From Pseudodesulfovibrio sp. (lineage in GTDB: Bacteria > Desulfobacterota > Desulfovibrionia > Desulfovibrionales > Desulfovibrionaceae): a stretch of 64,000 bases of DNA. The DNA lies in the NCBI GenBank assembly GCA_016744135.1, contig JADGEX010000002.1:558001-622000 (forward strand). Direction: 5' to 3'. The notes beneath the pieces were generated by a model. The model saw nothing but the letters and a program-made list of their open reading frames with translations, had not been told where the DNA came from and did no database searches. The translations under genes and the position numbers were made by a program. Shown piece by piece: positions 38,185-47,989 of this stretch (position 1 is the first letter of the stretch; each line of letters starts with the position of its first letter).

Positions 38185-39342
38185 ATGCCAAATTTGATTT
38201 TGCTTTCATTACTGGCGGCTTTTCCGCCGCTTGCCATTGATATGTATCTGCCTGCCATGCCAACTTTGCAGGTTGTGTGGGGTGTGCCTTTCGGAGTCAT
38301 CAACTTGTCGTTGGTTGTTTTCATTGTGATTTTCAGTGCGTGTCTGTTGATTCACGGGCCGTTGTCAGATCGATTTGGACGGCGTCCTGTCCTTATTTCA
38401 GGTATTCTTCTTTTTATTCTTGGCAGTCTTTTGTGTGCAGCGTCCGACTCCATTGCATTTCTGCTCTTTTCCCGAGCCATCCAAGGAGCTGGAGCGGCCG
38501 CTGCGGCATCCCTCTCTTTGGCATTGTCCAAGGATTTGTACGATGGTGTGGAACGACAGAAAATTCTGGCTTATATAGGCGTTATCATGGCTTTTTGTCC
38601 CATGTTGGCCCCGACATTGGGCGGCATTATGTTGCGGTTTGGCTCTTGGCAATGGATTTTTATTGTTCAGTCGATCATGGCGCTTGTTGCACTGTATGGT
38701 GTCCTTCGATTGAAAGAGCCACTGACAGAATTCACGCATGGCGGTGTGCTTGCCGTGGCTGGGCGATATGTTGCGGTCTTCAAGAATGGGCGGTTCACAG
38801 TGCTGGCGTTAGCTTTCGCCATCATGGTTCTGCCTCATTTCGGTTTTATTGGTGGTTCAGCAGATATCTATATCAACGGCTTCGCTATGTCGGAACATAT
38901 TTTTGGACTGTATTTCGGTGCCAATGCTGTAGGATTTATGCTCGGATCATTTGCTTGTACGCGATTGGGTGGTTCTTTGAAGCCTATGCATATCCTGTAT
39001 TTTTCATTGTGTGCAATTTTTGGGGCCGGGATACTCATGCTCTTCTTGGGTGGGACTTCACCGCTGGCGGTTGCCATACCCATGTTTTGTATCACGTTTT
39101 CTGTGGGATTTTCTCGTCCTGTCAGCAATTCCATGATTCTGGATCAGGTGGATTCTGATGTGGGAGCAGCCTCTGGTGTGATGACCTTTGAGATGTTTTT
39201 CGTGGGAGCCATGTCCATGGAGTTTATCTCCCTTGATTGGCCCAACAAGCCTATGGTGCTTGGTTTGCTTGCTTTAACCGGTGCGGCCATTCCGTTGGGG
39301 ACACTGTTTATTATGCGTGTTATTGGAAGACGTCGGACTTGA
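38185..39342 (+). CDS. MFS drug-efflux transporter, Bcr/CflA family
   Basis: The protein has 385 residues and about 12 hydrophobic segments. The Bcr/CflA signature is at the start (AAFPPLAIDMYLPAMPTLQ), with the MFS motif GPLSDRFGRRPVLI (about 64-77) and RAIQGAGAAAAASLSLAL. It likely exports drugs or metabolites using protons. I chose the ATG at 38185, five bases after AAGGA; a TTG at 38152 would add an unsupported extension. It follows the clpB terminator and appears monocistronic. Confidence 0.9.
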   Translation: MPNLILLSLLAAFPPLAIDMYLPAMPTLQVVWGVPFGVINLSLVVFIVIFSACLLIHGPLSDRFGRRPVLISGILLFILGSLLCAASDSIAFLLFSRAIQGAGAAAAASLSLALSKDLYDGVERQKILAYIGVIMAFCPMLAPTLGGIMLRFGSWQWIFIVQSIMALVALYGVLRLKEPLTEFTHGGVLAVAGRYVAVFKNGRFTVLALAFAIMVLPHFGFIGGSADIYINGFAMSEHIFGLYFGANAVGFMLGSFACTRLGGSLKPMHILYFSLCAIFGAGILMLFLGGTSPLAVAIPMFCITFSVGFSRPVSNSMILDQVDSDVGAASGVMTFEMFFVGAMSMEFISLDWPNKPMVLGLLALTGAAIPLGTLFIMRVIGRRRT

Positions 39343-39415
39343 TTCTGATTCAAGACCATAGCTACCCTGCGTCATTTCATTACAATATCTTTGCGAAAAA
39401 TCATGGTGTTGCACT

Positions 39416-40339
39416 ATGCGTTGCCGTATATTGTTTCTCATGAATGGTGGCTGTTTATTTTTTTATCGTTGGATTTTTTGCTCTGCATTAGCAGTGGTAT
39501 GCCTTTTGGCCTTTTCCTTTTGTTATCCATCCCCATCAGTAGCCGAGGATGATCCTTTTGGGGCATATCGATCCAAGGGTATTATCGTTGCCCAAGAATC
39601 TGATATGCCGCCTATGTCCTTCGTCGGTCCCAGTGGTCGTCCCAAAGGGTTTATTATCGACCTTTGGCGGAAATGGTCTTCAGAAACGGGTGTCCCGGTA
39701 CATTTTCATCTTGTGGAGTGGGCTGAGACCTTGAATGCTGTGCGTGAAGGGAAGGCAGATGTACACGGTGGCCTTTTTTACACCGCTGGGAGAGATCGTT
39801 ATCTGGATTATTCATCCCCGTTTTTTGTCTCTCGTGGAGTTGTCCTTGTCGTAAACGGTTCAGCAATAACAGACATTAGTCAACTGAGAGGCAAGAACAT
39901 CGGTGTGATCGATAAGAGTTTTTACGACGCTCTTTTGCGGGAAAAGTACCCTGCATTGAAACCGTATCCAATCGAGAATACGACTCGATTGGTTGAAGCC
40001 GCAGTCAATGGAGAAGTCGAGGTGGTGATGGGAGATTACCCGACTGTCATGCATCAAATAGGCTCTATGGGAAAGGCTAGATTCTTTAGAGTGATAGAGT
40101 TTGTTTCGGACCAGTACTACAGAGCTGCTGTTGCGCAAGGCAATGAAGTCTTACTGACGATGATTGAAAAAGGGTTGGAGCGAATTGATAAGGAAGAACG
40201 AAAAGTACTTTTTGAGCGGTGGGTTGTCGGAGGCCATACTCCATCCAGAAGTTGGCTTGCCTCAACGATTGTTATTAGTGTTTTAAGTCTTGGCCTTGCT
40301 CTTCTTGTTCCCTTTGTTTTTGATAGATTTCGTCGTTAG
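39416..40339 (+). CDS. Membrane-anchored solute-binding (SBP_bac_3) protein without output domain
   Basis: The protein has 307 residues. An N-terminal signal or anchor (about 18-36) precedes a family 3 solute-binding fold (about 50-275; IIVAQESDMPPMSFVGPSGRPKGF, GKADVHGGLFYTAGRDRYLDYSSP). A C-terminal transmembrane helix (about 281-303) ends in FDRFRR and a stop. This resembles the sensory half of BvgS-type kinases or GGDEF proteins, but no cytoplasmic output domain follows. It is not next to an amino-acid permease. It may be a stand-alone sensor subunit or a truncated receptor. An alternative start at ATG 39440 is possible. Its stop codon overlaps that of the convergent hydrolase. Confidence 0.8.
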   Translation: MRCRILFLMNGGCLFFYRWIFCSALAVVCLLAFSFCYPSPSVAEDDPFGAYRSKGIIVAQESDMPPMSFVGPSGRPKGFIIDLWRKWSSETGVPVHFHLVEWAETLNAVREGKADVHGGLFYTAGRDRYLDYSSPFFVSRGVVLVVNGSAITDISQLRGKNIGVIDKSFYDALLREKYPALKPYPIENTTRLVEAAVNGEVEVVMGDYPTVMHQIGSMGKARFFRVIEFVSDQYYRAAVAQGNEVLLTMIEKGLERIDKEERKVLFERWVVGGHTPSRSWLASTIVISVLSLGLALLVPFVFDRFRR

Positions 40340-41316
40340 TTTTCGTTTTGAGTTAAGAATTGAGCGGCTCGTTTTTCGGACCAATAGACATTATTCCCGC
40401 CATTGAGCACAAACCCCACATGTCCTCCATGTTCTGGCATTTCCAGAAACAGATTTGAGTTGGCTTCGGCCTCGCGGAGTGGATAACATTCTGGTCCGAG
40501 GAAGGGATCGTCCTGTGCATTGGCGAGCAGGGTTGGGATACGGATATCCTTGAGGAATTGAAGGCTGCTTGAACGGGTGTAATATTCGGCAGCATCTTTG
40601 AACCCATTGGATGGTGCAGTGAATCGGTCATCGAAATCCCGGAGTGTTTTGATGCCGTGTAGTTGTGCCGAGTCGATTTCGTTCGGGAATCGTTCCCCTT
40701 TTTCACGAATGGTCCGGCGCAGTCCACGCATGAAATATTCAAAATAAATATGCCGGGAAGGCAGGGCAATCATCCGCTCCGTCGCATCTAGATCGCAGGG
40801 GACGGAAAATGTTGCTGCGGAAATTATTTGTGGCGGAATACGGTCAGGGGATTCTCCCAGATACTTGAGAATCTGGTTGCCGCCCATGGAGAATCCTATG
40901 AGGCTGACCTCGTCATATCGACCAGTAGAAAGGCAGTGCGTGATGACCGCGTGCAGATCATCGGTTTCACCTGAGTGATAGGAACGCGGTAATCTATTTG
41001 GCTCATCACCGCATCCGCGTTGGCACCAACAAGCCGCGTCAAAGCCGAGGCCCGTGAATATATGAGCCATGCCGAGCACATATTTTTTGCGGGCATGCCC
41101 CTCTAGGCCGTGGCTGACGATGACCAATTTGCGAGTTTCGCCGATACGGGATCGGTGCCAGTCGAAATCCAGAAAGTCGGTGTCTGGCAGTTCAATACGT
41201 TCCCGCATGGGCGCCGTGAGCGGCGTCAGTCTGAACAGAGGGGGATACAGCGTGGCGATGTTGCCGAAACGAAATGGAAAGGGCGGTTGATAATCCGGGG
41301 TTGGCAGTATTGGCAT
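40336..41316 (-). CDS. Alpha/beta hydrolase, YheT-like
   Basis: The protein has 326 residues. The nucleophile elbow is GFSMGGNQ (about 153-160), the acid is probably in ANAQDDPFL and the catalytic histidine in PEHGGHVGF. Early LVIVSHGLEGHARKKYV and GCGDEPNRLPRSYHSGETDDL segments match the YheT/EMB8 family of putative esterases. I chose the ATG at 41316 because the conserved start MPILPTPDYQPPFPF begins there. The much longer open frame to 41694 has low-complexity His/Gly content and overlaps the divergent gene. Substrate unknown. Confidence 0.88.
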   Translation of the reverse strand: MPILPTPDYQPPFPFRFGNIATLYPPLFRLTPLTAPMRERIELPDTDFLDFDWHRSRIGETRKLVIVSHGLEGHARKKYVLGMAHIFTGLGFDAACWCQRGCGDEPNRLPRSYHSGETDDLHAVITHCLSTGRYDEVSLIGFSMGGNQILKYLGESPDRIPPQIISAATFSVPCDLDATERMIALPSRHIYFEYFMRGLRRTIREKGERFPNEIDSAQLHGIKTLRDFDDRFTAPSNGFKDAAEYYTRSSSLQFLKDIRIPTLLANAQDDPFLGPECYPLREAEANSNLFLEMPEHGGHVGFVLNGGNNVYWSEKRAAQFLTQNEN

Positions 41317-41472
41317 GAGGATTGGTGTACGACCACACCAGATTGATGTCAAAAGCAATGTCCAGGATTGAAAACGGTTGCTTGAATGAGAATGGCTTTG
41401 TATTCTGACGGCCTGTGCCTGCGGGTGTGTCCAAAGCAAGGAGTTGTTGTGCCGTTGTTTGATCAGGTTGAT

Positions 41473-42654
41473 ATGGAGAATTACGCGGAAGTTCTCCTCT
41501 GGGGTTTGGCTGAGACTAGAGAAAAACCGTTCAAGAATAAGGATATCGTGTTGATTCGGTACGATATTCCCGGTCTTGCTTTGGCCGAAGCTATTTATTC
41601 CAGAGTCATGGACATGCACCTTATGCCCGTGACCATGGCCATGCCCACGCCATATATGAATATGGAGCGATATCTTAATTCTAGTTACGGTCAACTTTTA
41701 TTTCAACAACCGGGGTTGGGCGAACTGTATTCTCAGGTTGCCGGGATTATCACTGTCATGGCCCCCGAAGACCTGACGCATCTCCAGACCGTAGACCCGC
41801 GCACGATTGCTGAGGCCCGGCGGTCAGATGCTTCTAACCGACGCATACTGCAACGTCGCAAGCAGTCCGGTGCGCTTGGCTGGACCACTTGTATTTATCC
41901 TACCGAAGCCTTGGCCGCAGCTTCCGGTATGACGCTGGAGGACTATGCCACCGCTTTGAAACGGGCCTGCTGGCTGAATATGCCCAGCCCGGTCAAGGAG
42001 TGGAAGCGACTTCAACGCGAAGTCGGCGAAGTTTGCGACTGGCTCGATTCTTTGGATATAGCTTCTTTGCGCGTAGAGTCCGAAGATATCAATCTCAAAG
42101 TGCCTGTTGGCAATAACCGGCGATTTGTAGGTGTGAGCGGAGGCAATATTCCGGGGTATGAAATTTATTTCGCGCCCGATGCCCGCAAGGTGGAAGGCAC
42201 ATATTACGCTGATCAGCCATCGTTGCGGTATGGACATTTGGTGCTTGGTGCATCTTTGGACTTTTCGGATGGTATCGCTGCCCGAGTGGAAGCGAAACGA
42301 GGTCAGGTGTTTTTACAAAATCAGATGTATTCCGATTCTGGCGCTCGTCGGGTAGGAGAATTTTCCCTGACTGACAAGCGTTTTTCCCGCGTGGATAGAT
42401 TCATGGCGCATACTTTGCTCGATGAAAATTATGGTGGAGACAACGGGAATTGTCACATAGCCCTTGGTGGTTCTGTTTTGGAAAGTTTTACAGGTCCTCC
42501 TGAAATGCTCACCCCGGAACTGGAATACGAGCTCGGTTTCAACTCTTCGGATATGCACTGGGATTTGGTGAATACCCAACCTAAACGTGTGACTGCACGG
42601 CTTAAGGGCGGAGAGTCTTCATTGATTTATGAGAATGGGTCTTTCTGTTTTTAA
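41473..42654 (+). CDS. M29-family aminopeptidase
   Basis: The protein has 393 residues from ATG 41473; the open frame extends to 41386 but the family fold starts at about MENYAEVLLWGL. M29 (AmpS-like) metallopeptidases carry two metal ions; the ligand regions are visible as GEFSLTDKRFSR, HTLLDENYGGDNGNCHIALG and NSSDMHWDLV. It should release N-terminal amino acids in the cytoplasm. It is divergent from the YheT-like hydrolase and upstream of grpE, with no operon partner. The stretch DENYGGDNGNCH is longer than the usual DEN-to-His spacing of the family. Confidence 0.8.
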   Translation: MENYAEVLLWGLAETREKPFKNKDIVLIRYDIPGLALAEAIYSRVMDMHLMPVTMAMPTPYMNMERYLNSSYGQLLFQQPGLGELYSQVAGIITVMAPEDLTHLQTVDPRTIAEARRSDASNRRILQRRKQSGALGWTTCIYPTEALAAASGMTLEDYATALKRACWLNMPSPVKEWKRLQREVGEVCDWLDSLDIASLRVESEDINLKVPVGNNRRFVGVSGGNIPGYEIYFAPDARKVEGTYYADQPSLRYGHLVLGASLDFSDGIAARVEAKRGQVFLQNQMYSDSGARRVGEFSLTDKRFSRVDRFMAHTLLDENYGGDNGNCHIALGGSVLESFTGPPEMLTPELEYELGFNSSDMHWDLVNTQPKRVTARLKGGESSLIYENGSFCF

Positions 42655-42716
42655 GGGATAAGCCTTTTGTCTGCCCGTTCAGCCTGCGCTCTGTCATATT
42701 CTTATATAAAAGACCA

Positions 42717-42744
42717 TTGACAACCTTTTCCACATGCTTATTTT
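42717..42744 (+). promoter_or_regulatory. Possible promoter upstream of grpE
   Basis: TTGACA at 42717-42722 and TATTTT at 42739-42744 are 16 bp apart. No CIRCE inverted repeat was seen here, and no sigma-32 pattern is clear. Confidence 0.4.
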
Positions 42745-42807
42745 CCCATCACGCCTCGCTTTTGTCGGGGCCTTTTCATGATAGATCACGCTTTTTAAGG
42801 ATTATAC

Positions 42808-43431
42808 ATGACCAAAGATAAAAACAACGAAGTCCCTATCACTGGCCTTTATGATGATGAGGGTAAGATTTTTAACGAAGCACAGGGTGAAAACCTTGAT
42901 GCCACCGATGAGGTTGGCGAGGAAGAGGCTACGGAAGTCTCTCTGAGTCAGGAAGAACTGCACGCACTGTGTCTTGAATCCGTTTGTCCCGAATGTGATG
43001 TGTTTAAGGAAGCTGAAGGAATTCGCCTTCGCGCCTTGGCAGATGCTGAAAACGTCAAGAAACGTTTATTTCGGGAAAATGAGGAAATGAAGAAGTATGC
43101 AGGCGAGTCTGTTCTGGCTGACCTGCTGCCTGTTCTAGACAACCTTGATCTCGCATTGGCTCACACCGGGAACTTGGATGACGCCTGCAAGAATTTTGTC
43201 ATCGGCGTGGACATGACCCGCAAGCTGTTTCTCGATGCAGTGAAAGGGCATGGACTAGTCGTAGTGCCTGTCGCTGTCGGTAATGATTTTGACCCTGAAG
43301 TTCATGAAGCTGTGGGGACTGTGCAGGAACCTGAGCTTGCCGACAACCAGATTGCCCAGATTATTCAGGGTGGTTACCTGCTGAAAGGACGTCTTATTCG
43401 TCCGGCCAAGGTTATGGTCAACAAGGCATAA
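42808..43431 (+). CDS. grpE: Nucleotide exchange factor GrpE
   Basis: The protein has 207 residues. A charged, variable N-terminus (about 1-65) leads into the long coiled coil and then the compact beta domain with [23 protein letters not shown] and [16 protein letters not shown], the diagnostic C-terminus. It releases ADP from DnaK. Two cysteines in [10 protein letters not shown] are unusual and might respond to redox state. It lies 121 bp upstream of dnaK. Confidence 0.95.
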   Translation: MTKDKNNEVPITGLYDDEGKIFNEAQGENLDATDEVGEEEATEVSLSQEELHALCLESVCPECDVFKEAEGIRLRALADAENVKKRLFRENEEMKKYAGESVLADLLPVLDNLDLALAHTGNLDDACKNFVIGVDMTRKLFLDAVKGHGLVVVPVAVGNDFDPEVHEAVGTVQEPELADNQIAQIIQGGYLLKGRLIRPAKVMVNKA

Positions 43432-43552
43432 GCACTATTTTTTTGACGCTGACGCTCTTTACAAGGCCGAATGCGTACTTATTGAACAGAGTAACGAAAA
43501 ACAAACGTCGATAACGACTATCTCAATAGAAGATTTGAGGAGGACATACATA

Positions 43553-45475
43553 ATGGGTAAGATCATAGGAATCGATCTTGGAACTACCAACTCCTGCGTT
43601 TACGTCATGGAAGGTAAAGATCCAAAATGCGTCACCAACCCCGAGGGTGGGCGTACTACGCCGTCCGTCGTGGCTTTTACTGACAAAGAACGTCTGGTGG
43701 GCGACATCGCCAAACGTCAGTCTGTCACCAACCCTGAAAAGACCGTGTTTGCCATCAAGCGCATGATGGGCCGTCAGGCTAATGCTCCTGAAGTTAAAAA
43801 ATGGCAGAAACACTGTCCGTACGACATTGTGGCCGGTAACGGTAACGATGCCTGGGTTGAGATCGACGGCAAGAAATATTCTCCGCCGGAAGTTTCAGCT
43901 ATTATCCTTCAGAAGCTGAAGAAGGATGCCGAAATCTATCTGGGCGAAGATGTCACTGAAGCGGTCATCACCGTGCCCGCATATTTCAATGACTCTCAGC
44001 GTCAGGCGACCAAAGACGCAGGCAAGATTGCCGGTCTTGAGGTCAAGCGCATCATCAACGAACCTACCGCCGCATCATTGGCTTATGGTTTCGACAAGAA
44101 AGCCAACGAAAAAATCGCGGTTTTTGACCTCGGTGGTGGTACTTTTGATATTTCCATTCTGGAAGTCGGCGACAACGTCGTGGAAGTTCGTGCCACCAAT
44201 GGTGACACCTTCCTTGGCGGTGAAGATTTCGACCATCGTATCATTGAATACTTGGTGGACGAGTTCAAGAAAGAAAACGGCATTGATTTGTCTCAGGACC
44301 GTATGGCCCTGCAGCGCCTCAAGGAAGCTTCGGAAAAAGCCAAGCACGAGCTGTCTTCTTCCATTGAAACCGAGGTCAATCTGCCCTTTATCACCGCTGA
44401 TCAGAATGGTCCCAAGCATATGATGGTCAAGATCAGCCGCAGCAAGCTGGAAAAGCTCGTTGAGGATCTGGTTGATAGGACTGTCGCACCGTGCAAGAAG
44501 GCACTGAAAGATGCCGGTCTGTCCGCATCTGATATCGACGAAGTCATTCTCGTCGGTGGTATGACCCGTATGCCTCTGGTGCAGGAAAAGGTGAAGTCTT
44601 TCTTCGGCAAGGAGCCTAACCGCTCTGTGAACCCGGACGAAGTCGTTGCCATGGGTGCTGCCATTCAGGGCGGTATTTTGGCCGGTGACGTCAAAGACGT
44701 ACTGCTTCTCGACGTGACTCCGTTGTCCCTCGGCATTGAGACCATGGGCGGCGTGATGACACACCTGATCGAGCGTAACACCACCATCCCGACCAAGAAA
44801 TCTCAGGTGTTTACCACCGCGGCTGAGAATCAGCCGTCCGTGTCCATCCGAGTTTTCCAGGGCGAACGTCCCATGTCTGCGGATAACAAGCTGCTTGGCA
44901 ACTTCGAGTTGTCCGGTTTGCCGCCGGCACCGCGTGGTGTACCCCAGATTGAAGTTTCCTTTGACATTGATGCCAACGGCATCGTGCATGTCAACGCCAA
45001 AGACATGGGTACCGGACGTGAACAGTCCATCCAGATCACTGCTTCTTCCGGTCTGTCCGATGAAGAAATTGATCAGATGGTCAAGGATGCTGAGTCTCAT
45101 GCCGATGAAGATAAGAAAAAGCAGGAACTCATTGAGGTGCGCAATCAGGCCGATACGCTGATTTACACTTCCGAGAAGTCCATGCGTGATCTTGGCGATA
45201 AGGTTGATACCGAGTTGAAGGCTGACATTGAATCCAAGGTCGAGGCCCTGAAGAAGGCCCTTGAGACCGATGATGCTGATGAGATCAAGGCCAAGGCCGA
45301 TGAATTGTCACAAAGCTCTCACAAGCTGGCCGAACAGTTGTACGCTCAGCAGAATACCGAAGGCGCAGGTCCCGACATGGGTGCCGGTGCAGCCGGTGCA
45401 GCTGGTGGTGACGCCGGTGCAGCTCCCAAGGATGACGACGACGTGGTCGATGCCGACTACACCGAAGTCAAGTAG
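43553..45475 (+). CDS. dnaK: Hsp70 chaperone DnaK
   Basis: The protein has 640 residues, full length. The start at 43553 is preceded by GAGGAGG and gives [15 protein letters not shown]. The ATPase domain has FDLGGGTFD and VGGMTRMP; the substrate domain follows with the [11 protein letters not shown] linker and the C-terminal lid ends in a Gly/Ala-rich tail with [14 protein letters not shown]. It works with GrpE, CbpA and ClpB in this window; a true DnaJ is not seen here. A strong terminator follows. Confidence 0.99.
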   Translation: MGKIIGIDLGTTNSCVYVMEGKDPKCVTNPEGGRTTPSVVAFTDKERLVGDIAKRQSVTNPEKTVFAIKRMMGRQANAPEVKKWQKHCPYDIVAGNGNDAWVEIDGKKYSPPEVSAIILQKLKKDAEIYLGEDVTEAVITVPAYFNDSQRQATKDAGKIAGLEVKRIINEPTAASLAYGFDKKANEKIAVFDLGGGTFDISILEVGDNVVEVRATNGDTFLGGEDFDHRIIEYLVDEFKKENGIDLSQDRMALQRLKEASEKAKHELSSSIETEVNLPFITADQNGPKHMMVKISRSKLEKLVEDLVDRTVAPCKKALKDAGLSASDIDEVILVGGMTRMPLVQEKVKSFFGKEPNRSVNPDEVVAMGAAIQGGILAGDVKDVLLLDVTPLSLGIETMGGVMTHLIERNTTIPTKKSQVFTTAAENQPSVSIRVFQGERPMSADNKLLGNFELSGLPPAPRGVPQIEVSFDIDANGIVHVNAKDMGTGREQSIQITASSGLSDEEIDQMVKDAESHADEDKKKQELIEVRNQADTLIYTSEKSMRDLGDKVDTELKADIESKVEALKKALETDDADEIKAKADELSQSSHKLAEQLYAQQNTEGAGPDMGAGAAGAAGGDAGAAPKDDDDVVDADYTEVK

Positions 45476-45508
45476 CTTGCCTTAGAAGCTCAAGCAAAGT
45501 ATAGATTA

Positions 45509-45541
45509 CCCGGCCCGTCATTCACGGGCCGGGTTTTTTTT
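45509..45541 (+). terminator. Terminator after dnaK
   Basis: CCCGGCCCGT (45509-45518) pairs perfectly with ACGGGCCGGG (45524-45533) and is followed by eight T. Confidence 0.96.
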
Positions 45542-45565
45542 ATTAGGCTGCTTAATCCGGCTTTT

Positions 45566-47653
45566 ATGGAACATACGATGCACCGAACATATTTTTCCGA
45601 TATTCCGCGATTCTTTGTCGTTCTCATTCTGTTGACGGTTTTCGCATGGGGCTGTGCTCCCATGCAGCAGTCAGTCAAGAGTGTGGACATGCTTTCTACG
45701 CCCAATCTCCTTATGGAGGCTGATGCAGCATGGGAGGCAAAACAGTATGAAAGTACCGAGCTGTATTATGCCGCCGCATTGGATCGGCAGGATCTTGTGC
45801 GCAGTGAGTTGCCGTTGGTCTACGGTCGACTTGCTGAATCCGCTTACAGAAATGGACACTACCATCAGGCGCGTATCGCTTTGGAGAAGTGGGCCAATCA
45901 GGATACGTCAGCTTTGGAGCTTGCGTCTTGGGAGACGATTTATCTTAACACTATGGCTGCACTCGGCAAGACTGAACGGCTGCACAATCATCTTAAGTGG
46001 GTACAGGACAGTACGAAAACGCCGTGGACGACCAAGCAGGTCGTGGCGTTGTGGTACAGTGATTATTTCAGAAAGATGGACGACCCAGAGCGTTCTCTTG
46101 ATGTGTTGAGCGAATATTACCAACAGGCACCGGAACCGTCTGCCAAGGCCGGATTTGAACAGGCATTCAGGCAACAACTTGCGGAGTCTTCGGAAAGTGA
46201 AATCGAAATTCTGTCCAAGATTGTGGATACGACGAATCAGTGGCAGTTTCCATACGCCCTTGTTTCTTTTGAACAGGGAGTGCGAATCGCCGTTGATGCC
46301 GACACATGGTCTTCAGCCTGGCGCACCATGCGTAATCTGACGACCAAGAGTTCCTTGGTTGATACGATGTCTCTGGAGAGCGTGTTGGTTGATTTGGAAG
46401 CTCGTTACGGTGTGCCGCGTATTGGATTGGCGTTGGCTCTGCCCATTACCGGGCCGTACGCCAAGGTTGGCGTAAAGATTCTGCGTGGAGCAGGGTTGGC
46501 GCAGTGGAGTCTGGCGCAAAATGGTATCGAAGTTGATGTGCGGGTTATCAATACGGAAATTTCTGGTTGGCAGACTCGACTTGCAGAACTCCCCAGCCAT
46601 TATTCGGTTGTGGGTGGTCCTTTGCGAGTGAGTGCCTTCAAACAGTTGTACGAAGGTGAGAACTCGGATCAGAGCGTGCTCAAGGAACGGGCCGTTTTTA
46701 CCTTCATGTCTTCTCTTGGAGAGTTGACTGAAGGGCGTGACGCTTGGCGTTTCTTTGCCAGTCGAAATGACGAAGTTCGCAGTCTCGTATCCATGGCTGT
46801 CGATGAACTGGGCATTACTGATTTGGCAGTTTTTTATCCCGAAGAAAAATTTGGTCGGACTATGGCCGAAACTTTTTATCGTGAAGCAACTCCGCTGGGT
46901 GGTCGCATTAAGGGGATGCAGTCATATCCGCCGAAGAACCTAAAGAAGTGGAGCAAGCGCGTCGGCAAGCTGCTGAATGTGCCCGCCGACTTTAGCGAGA
47001 ACAAGGATGTGCCTCTCGAGATGCCCGATTTTGGTGCTGTGTTCATCCCGGACGGCTGGAGACAGGCGCAAACTTTGCTTCCCAATTTCTTTTTCTATGA
47101 GGGAGACCAGCTCGTCTTTCTCGGACCTGGACTGTGGAGTCGAGCCTTGGATACAGCCAAGGGTATTGACGAGCATTATTATCGGCTTGCCGTGTGTCCT
47201 GGTGCATGGTGGGAACAATCCGATGGAGGACGTGCCCTTCAGACTGCGTTGACCGAAGAAGGTCTGGGACAGGCTGATTTTTGGGTTGCCCTCGGATATG
47301 ATTTCATACGGTTTGCTGGTCGGTTGGGTTCTTTACCCTCCACTTGGACGGGCAGAGATGTCAATTCTCGTATTCATGCCGCTCAGGATATGGATTTCAG
47401 TATAGCCCGGTTAACCTGGGATGATTCCGGTGTAGCCAGTCAGGATTTGTATCTGTTCAGTCCAGTACGAAATGGCAAAAGGCTTATCAACGCCGAGAAG
47501 ATTTCCAGTCGAATCAGTCAGGCTTCGGCTCGGCGTGAAAAACGTATGGGCGCTTACGAAAAGCGGATGAAAGAACAGGGCTACAAGCTGTCCGAAGACG
47601 GGCAGTGGATTACTATTGAAGAAAAGACCCCGGATATGCCGCCCGAACAATAG
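45566..47653 (+). CDS. LpoA-like penicillin-binding protein activator lipoprotein
   Basis: The protein has 695 residues. A signal peptide ends at FAWGC (Cys30, or Cys26 if translation starts at ATG 45578), a possible lipobox. Residues about 40-270 form TPR-like helices, then a type I periplasmic-binding fold begins [28 protein letters not shown]. This two-part layout matches LpoA, the outer-membrane activator of PBP1a in peptidoglycan synthesis. The PBP-like fold may have lost ligand binding. It sits between the dnaK terminator and gatC, 25 bp before gatC. An ABC-type binding protein is the alternative, but no transporter genes adjoin. Confidence 0.8.
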   Translation: MEHTMHRTYFSDIPRFFVVLILLTVFAWGCAPMQQSVKSVDMLSTPNLLMEADAAWEAKQYESTELYYAAALDRQDLVRSELPLVYGRLAESAYRNGHYHQARIALEKWANQDTSALELASWETIYLNTMAALGKTERLHNHLKWVQDSTKTPWTTKQVVALWYSDYFRKMDDPERSLDVLSEYYQQAPEPSAKAGFEQAFRQQLAESSESEIEILSKIVDTTNQWQFPYALVSFEQGVRIAVDADTWSSAWRTMRNLTTKSSLVDTMSLESVLVDLEARYGVPRIGLALALPITGPYAKVGVKILRGAGLAQWSLAQNGIEVDVRVINTEISGWQTRLAELPSHYSVVGGPLRVSAFKQLYEGENSDQSVLKERAVFTFMSSLGELTEGRDAWRFFASRNDEVRSLVSMAVDELGITDLAVFYPEEKFGRTMAETFYREATPLGGRIKGMQSYPPKNLKKWSKRVGKLLNVPADFSENKDVPLEMPDFGAVFIPDGWRQAQTLLPNFFFYEGDQLVFLGPGLWSRALDTAKGIDEHYYRLAVCPGAWWEQSDGGRALQTALTEEGLGQADFWVALGYDFIRFAGRLGSLPSTWTGRDVNSRIHAAQDMDFSIARLTWDDSGVASQDLYLFSPVRNGKRLINAEKISSRISQASARREKRMGAYEKRMKEQGYKLSEDGQWITIEEKTPDMPPEQ

Positions 47654-47678
47654 GGCTTTTGGATATAAGGAGAAACAC

Positions 47679-47963
47679 ATGAAAATCAGTCCCGAAGAAG
47701 TGGCCAAGGTTGCGCGGCTTTCCCGCCTCGACTTGCCTCAGGACAAGCTTGAGTTGTTCGCCGGACAGCTCGGAGATATTCTCAGTTACATGGATAAGCT
47801 CGGAGAGCTGGACACGGATGCCGTGGAACCCATGTATAGCCCGGTCAAGCACACTACCGTTCTGCGTAAGGACGAAGTGCGAAAGGACTTCACCCGTGAC
47901 GAAGTGCTTTCCAATGCGCCGGAGCAGGACGGACAGTTCTTCATTGTCCCACGAATCGTATAA
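47679..47963 (+). CDS. gatC: Asp/Glu-tRNA amidotransferase subunit C
   Basis: The protein has 94 residues, standard for GatC, which stabilises GatA and GatB. The start at 47679 follows AAGGAG and gives [19 protein letters not shown]. The region [24 protein letters not shown] is the typical wrap-around segment. It lies 26 bp upstream of gatA; gatB is not in the window. Confidence 0.95.
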   Translation: MKISPEEVAKVARLSRLDLPQDKLELFAGQLGDILSYMDKLGELDTDAVEPMYSPVKHTTVLRKDEVRKDFTRDEVLSNAPEQDGQFFIVPRIV

Positions 47964-47989
47964 ACTACTTGATATATTCAGGATCGATT

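Noticed and set aside
41317..41694. Extension of the YheT-like hydrolase frame upstream, with His/Gly-rich sequence (HIWRGHGHGHGHK), as a possible metal-binding domain.
   Set aside because: It is antisense to the 5-prime end of the divergent M29 aminopeptidase gene, and the conserved hydrolase N-terminus begins at 41316. The repeat is a shadow of the other strand.
42655..42807. A CIRCE element (HrcA operator) upstream of grpE-dnaK.
   Set aside because: The expected TTAGCACTC-N9-GAGTGCTAA repeat is absent; only an ordinary promoter-like pair is visible.
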